From: DATBFX01 sp036558305
GTDB lineage: Bacteria; Chloroflexota; Chloroflexia; Thermomicrobiales; UBA6265
Assembly (NCBI GenBank): GCA_036558305.1
Contig: DATBFX010000375.1
Coordinates: forward strand, 1 to 8,743
Length of the DNA: 8,743 nt
Reading direction: 5' to 3'
Part shown: positions 6,178-8,743 of the stretch, piece after piece
Layout: each line of letters starts with the position of its first letter
How positions within the stretch are numbered: the stretch's first letter is position 1
Notes under the pieces: generated by a model
Seen by the model: the letters and a program-made list of their open reading frames with translations, nothing else
Databases searched by the model: none
Told to the model about the DNA's origin: nothing
Translations under genes and position numbers: made by a program

Positions 6178-6804
6178 TCAAAGGGCGCGGCCGGCGCTCG
6201 ACAGCCGTTCCGCGTCCGCCGGTTCCGACTCGTCGCAGGCAAGACCCGGCAGGTTGTCGAGGCTCACCCGGTTGTTCGCCCGGTGGTACTGCTCTTTCCA
6301 GCCGTCGCCGATCGTCTCCGCTTTGTGCTCGGCCCAGCGGAAGAGGTGGTCTCGCTCTTCGGCGAGAGTCAGGCGCGGCACGACGAACCCGCAGGAGTCG
6401 GCGACCCGCGTGGTTTCGACGACGATGATCGAGCGGAGGATGGTCAGGACGTCGTCGCCGGGTGAAAACCGCGCGAGCAAATCGGCAAAGTCGGCGTCGT
6501 CGCGCTGGACGACCCGGCCCCGACCGTGCAGGCGCATGATCTTCGGCGGGCCGTCGAAGGCGCAAAACATGACGACGATCCGGCCGTTCTCTCGCAGATG
6601 GGCGATCGTTTCGACGCCGCTGCCGGTCAGGTCGAGGTAGGCGAAGGTGGTTGGTCCCAGGACGCGGAACGTCCCGATGCCGCCTTTCGGGGAGAGATTG
6701 ACGTGGCCTTCGGGGTCGTTCGGCGCGGTGGCGACGAAGAACATCGGCAGGCGTTCGATCCACTCGATGTGTCCGTCGTCCAGGCCATCGTAGGTGCGGC
6801 CCAA
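6178..6804 (-). CDS. Pyridoxamine 5'-phosphate oxidase-family flavoprotein
   Basis: This 208-aa cytosolic protein has the split-barrel flavin-binding fold of the PNPOx-like superfamily. The N-terminal part reads MFFVATAPNDPEGHVNLSPK (21-40), then GGIGTFRVL, AYLDLTGSGVETIAHLREN (55-73) and IVVMFCAF (76-83), in the order typical of the family. The C-terminus has the WKEQYH..NNRVSLDNLPGL block (169-188), close to the (N)N-x-x-S-x-D-x-LPGL ending of the group. Relatives usually bind FMN or F420, and many have no known substrate, so a direct role in vitamin B6 synthesis should not be assumed. Translation starts at a TTG (6802-6804) with an AGGAGG site 5 nt upstream. An ATG at 6816-6818 overlapping that site is in another frame. 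The gene diverges from the gamma-glutamyltransferase gene and converges on the VOC gene. Confidence 0.87.
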   Translation of the reverse strand: MGRTYDGLDDGHIEWIERLPMFFVATAPNDPEGHVNLSPKGGIGTFRVLGPTTFAYLDLTGSGVETIAHLRENGRIVVMFCAFDGPPKIMRLHGRGRVVQRDDADFADLLARFSPGDDVLTILRSIIVVETTRVADSCGFVVPRLTLAEERDHLFRWAEHKAETIGDGWKEQYHRANNRVSLDNLPGLACDESEPADAERLSSAGRAL

Positions 6805-6809
6805 GAGAA

Positions 6810-6815
6810 CCTCCT
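6810..6815 (-). promoter_or_regulatory. Ribosome binding site supporting a TTG start
   Basis: On the minus strand AGGAGG occupies 6815-6810, 5 nt before the TTG at 6804. No ATG or GTG in frame has a comparable site, so this consensus sequence decides the start of the PNPOx-family gene. Confidence 0.75.
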
Positions 6816-6943
6816 CATCAAAATCAACGCGTCATATCGTCGACATCGTCTTAGCAAGATCGCCGACGATAGGGTAGCACCGACGGCCGAAACCCGACGA
6901 GGCACGTTCGCCGGCGGACGCGGCTCCCGGGAATTGCCCGCGC

Positions 6944-6952
6944 TGCTAAAAT
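6944..6952 (+). promoter_or_regulatory. Possible extended -10 promoter for the gamma-glutamyltransferase gene
   Basis: TGCTAAAAT combines the TGn extension with TAAAAT (5 of 6 matches to the -10 consensus). No good -35 lies 16-18 bp upstream. It sits 64 nt before the ATG at 7017, so a start near 6959 would give a leader of about 58 nt. This is the only A/T-rich hexamer on the plus strand close to the gene. Confidence 0.4.
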
Positions 6953-7016
6953 CCGACCGTTTGCCGACCCGACCGCGAAGCGCAGGCCGCCGGCGCCGCC
7001 CCATGGAGTCCCACCG

Positions 7017-8687
7017 ATGTTCATCCCAATCGACAGCGCACCCGACTACCGCAAGCGCGAGGCCGTCGCCGCCGGCGGCATGATCACCTGCCTCCACCCG
7101 CTCGCCGCCGACGCCGCCGTCGCCGTTCTGCGCGACGGCGGCAACGCGATCGACGCGGCCGTCGTCGCCGGGTTCGTCCTCGGCGTCGTCGAACCGATGA
7201 TGAGCGGGGTCGGCGGCGGCGGCATCCTCGCCGTCCGCCTCGCCGACGGCCGGGTGGTGGTGATCGAGCACGCCCCGCAGGCACCGGCCGCCGCGACGCC
7301 CGACATGTTCACCCTGGTCGGCGAAGGGACCGCCGGTTTCTACGGCTGGCCGTCCGTCGAGGGTAACGCCAACATCGTCGGACCGCGCGCGATCGCCGTT
7401 CCCGGTACCGTCGCCGGTCTCTCGCTCGCGCTCGCGCGCTTCGGGAGCCTCCCGCTCGCCGACGCCCTCGCCCCCGCGATCCGCCTCGCCGAGGAGGGAT
7501 TCCCGCTCGACTGGTTCACCGCCTCGGCGATCGCGGTCGACACGAAGTACCTCCGCCGCTTCCCTGCCTCCGCCGCGATCTTCCTGCCCGATGGCGTGCC
7601 GCTCCCGCCGCACTACGACATCTACCCGAGTCGCCTGGTCCAGCGCGATCTGGCCGCGACGCTGCGCCAGATCGCCCGCGGCGGCGCCGAAACCTTCTAC
7701 CGCGGCGAACTCGCCCGGCGGCTGGCGGCAGACCTCGGTCCCGGCGCGCTCCTGACCGCGGACGACCTGGCGGCGTACGAGCCACGCGTCTACGAAGGCG
7801 ACGACGCGCGCATCGGTGCCTACCGCGGATTGGACATCGACGGCGCGCCGTTCGAAGGCGGCGCCGTCACCACGGCCGAGATCCTGGGGCTCCTTGATCA
7901 CCACCCGGCGCCCGATCGCCCCGGTTCCGGTCCCGCCTACCACCTGACGGTGGAAGCAGCCCGCCGCGCCTTCGCCGACCGCTTCGCCTCCCTGGCCGAC
8001 CACGCACAGGTCGACGCGCCCTGGGCGACCCTCCGCGACCCGGCCTACCTTGCCGAGCGCGCCGCCGAGATCGACCCGGAGCGCGCTGTCCTCGACGTCG
8101 GCGCCGGTCGGGTCGCCTCGCCGGCGGGCGGCCACACCACCCACCTCTGCGTGGTCGATGCCGCGCGCAACACGGTTGCCCTGACCCAGACCCTGCTCGA
8201 CCACTTCGGTTCCCGCGTCGTCGCCCCGGGCACCGGCGTCGTCTTGAACAACGGCATGATGTGGTTCGATCCCCGCCCCGGCCGGCCGAACTCGGTCGCC
8301 GGTGGCAAACGGGCGCTGACCGCGATGTCGCCACTCGTCCTTAGCCGGGACGGTCAGCCCGTCCTCGCGATCGGCGGTTCGGGCGGCCGCAAGATCCTGA
8401 CCGCCGTCGCCCAGGTCGTCGGCCACGTCGTCGATCACGGGTACGGACCGCAGGCCGCGATCGAGGTTCCGCGGGTCCACTGCGAAGGGATCGATACCCT
8501 CGTCGACAGCCGCGCCGACCCGGACGCCATCGCCGACCTGGAGCGGCGCGGGCATCGCCTCAAGGTCATGACCGAGTCGCCGGTGCACGCCAATTTCGCC
8601 CTGCCGAACGCGATCGCGATCGGCGCCGACGGTCTCCTCCGGGGCGGTGTCGATCCGCTGCGACCGGGCACCGCCCGCGGAGTCTGA
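7017..8687 (+). CDS. Gamma-glutamyltransferase-family Ntn-hydrolase, atypical
   Basis: A 556-aa protein of the gamma-glutamyltranspeptidase superfamily, which self-cleaves before a Thr that then becomes the nucleophile. The start is ATG at 7017 with GGAG 8 nt upstream. The large-subunit N-terminus is clear: AVLRDGGNAIDAAVVAGFVLGVVEP (36-60, in overlapping parts) and MSGVGGGG (62-69). The cleavage motif is HTTHLCVVD, so T374 should be the nucleophile and 374-556 the small subunit. Other hallmarks are LNNGMMWFDPRPG, RALTAMSP and IGGSGGRKI (S455 in the oxyanion loop region), followed by VPRVHCEG. Departures from canonical GGT: there is no signal peptide, so it should be cytoplasmic; IEHAP (I83) stands where E. 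coli has REMAP with the Arg that binds the substrate alpha-carboxylate; the lid-loop segment before the MSP motif is short, as in Bacillus-type enzymes; and GGSGG replaces GSPGG. It may therefore be an acylase-like amidase and not a glutathione hydrolase. It stands alone, divergent from the PNPOx-like gene. Confidence 0.9.
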   Translation: MFIPIDSAPDYRKREAVAAGGMITCLHPLAADAAVAVLRDGGNAIDAAVVAGFVLGVVEPMMSGVGGGGILAVRLADGRVVVIEHAPQAPAAATPDMFTLVGEGTAGFYGWPSVEGNANIVGPRAIAVPGTVAGLSLALARFGSLPLADALAPAIRLAEEGFPLDWFTASAIAVDTKYLRRFPASAAIFLPDGVPLPPHYDIYPSRLVQRDLAATLRQIARGGAETFYRGELARRLAADLGPGALLTADDLAAYEPRVYEGDDARIGAYRGLDIDGAPFEGGAVTTAEILGLLDHHPAPDRPGSGPAYHLTVEAARRAFADRFASLADHAQVDAPWATLRDPAYLAERAAEIDPERAVLDVGAGRVASPAGGHTTHLCVVDAARNTVALTQTLLDHFGSRVVAPGTGVVLNNGMMWFDPRPGRPNSVAGGKRALTAMSPLVLSRDGQPVLAIGGSGGRKILTAVAQVVGHVVDHGYGPQAAIEVPRVHCEGIDTLVDSRADPDAIADLERRGHRLKVMTESPVHANFALPNAIAIGADGLLRGGVDPLRPGTARGV

Positions 8688-8707
8688 TGGCAGCGAGCAA
8701 ACGGCAG

Positions 8708-8743
8708 AGGCGGCAAGGCGGCGAGGCGGCGAGGCGGCGAGGC
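8708..8743. repeat. Octamer tandem repeat AGGCGGCG
   Basis: Starting at 8708, an 8-bp unit repeats four and a half times: AGGCGGCA once, then AGGCGGCG three times, then AGGC at the window edge. It begins 20 bases after the gamma-glutamyltransferase stop and is cut by the end of the window, so its full length is unknown. An ATG at 8687-8689 overlaps the stop (TGATG) and stays open through the repeat to the edge (MAASKRQRRQGGEAARRRG), but this looks like repeat-driven translation and not a recognised gene start. Confidence 0.8.

Noticed and set aside
4584..6428. 614-aa plus-strand frame spanning the PAP2-like, VOC and PNPOx-like region
   Set aside because: It crosses three genes with clear family motifs in other frames, and its own product is charged low-complexity sequence.
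6627..8588. 653-aa open frame on the minus strand opposite the gamma-glutamyltransferase gene
   Set aside because: It is a mirror of a strongly GC-biased gene. Its product is low-complexity Gly/Arg/Asp/Val sequence with no motif, while the plus strand carries clear GGT motifs.
8687..8743. Start of a new gene overlapping the GGT stop (TGATG)
   Set aside because: Only 19 codons are visible and most are dictated by the octamer repeat; not enough to call a gene.
1..8743. Mobile element, CRISPR, toxin-antitoxin or defence island
   Set aside because: No transposase, integrase, repeat-spacer array, paired small toxin-antitoxin genes or defence-domain motifs were seen on either strand; tRNA-like T-loop sequences were also absent.

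Overview
The window is GC-rich, gene-dense bacterial chromosomal DNA. No rRNA, tRNA, CRISPR array, transposase or phage gene is visible. The large GNAT acetyltransferase with an SCP2-like tail, the flavin-dependent PNPOx-like protein, the signal-less gamma-glutamyltransferase and the strong C/G third-position bias suggest a Chloroflexota (Thermomicrobia-like) or similar high-GC lineage. That placement is from family memory and is low confidence.

Layout, left to right. (1) 5-1465 (+): uncharacterised, probably helical-repeat protein with a Cys-rich C-terminal motif and a compositionally odd tail. (2) 1466-1729: spacer with a degenerate direct repeat of about 32 bp period. (3) 1730-2978 (+): decayed Eis-like GNAT acetyltransferase, interrupted by a one-base frameshift near 2555 and by a second frame change plus apparent internal deletion near 2777. 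(4) 2979-3259: spacer with a perfect 8-bp inverted repeat between convergent units. (5) 3260-4246 (-): four-helix membrane protein with a cytoplasmic paired-CxxC domain. (6) 4413-4616 (-): 67-aa single-span membrane protein, 30 nt behind (7) 4647-5468 (-): PAP2/Aur1-like membrane phosphatase or phosphotransferase. A well-spaced sigma70-type promoter and an inverted repeat lie upstream of it. (8) 5752-6165 (+): small VOC-fold protein. (9) 6178-6804 (-): PNPOx-like flavoprotein with a TTG start. (10) 7017-8687 (+): gamma-glutamyltransferase-family Ntn-hydrolase with several departures from canonical GGT. (11) 8708-8743: octamer tandem repeat running off the window.

The genes do not form one obvious pathway. 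Transcription units are short and change strand often (+,+,-,-,-,+,-,+), which is ordinary for housekeeping and accessory regions of free-living bacteria. The only convincing operon is the PAP2-like gene with the small membrane protein. I do not see a clearly new multi-gene system. The most notable items are the decayed GNAT gene, the GGT homologue lacking the substrate-binding arginine, the membrane protein with a zinc-ribbon-like domain, and the promoter with a possible operator in front of the PAP2-like gene.
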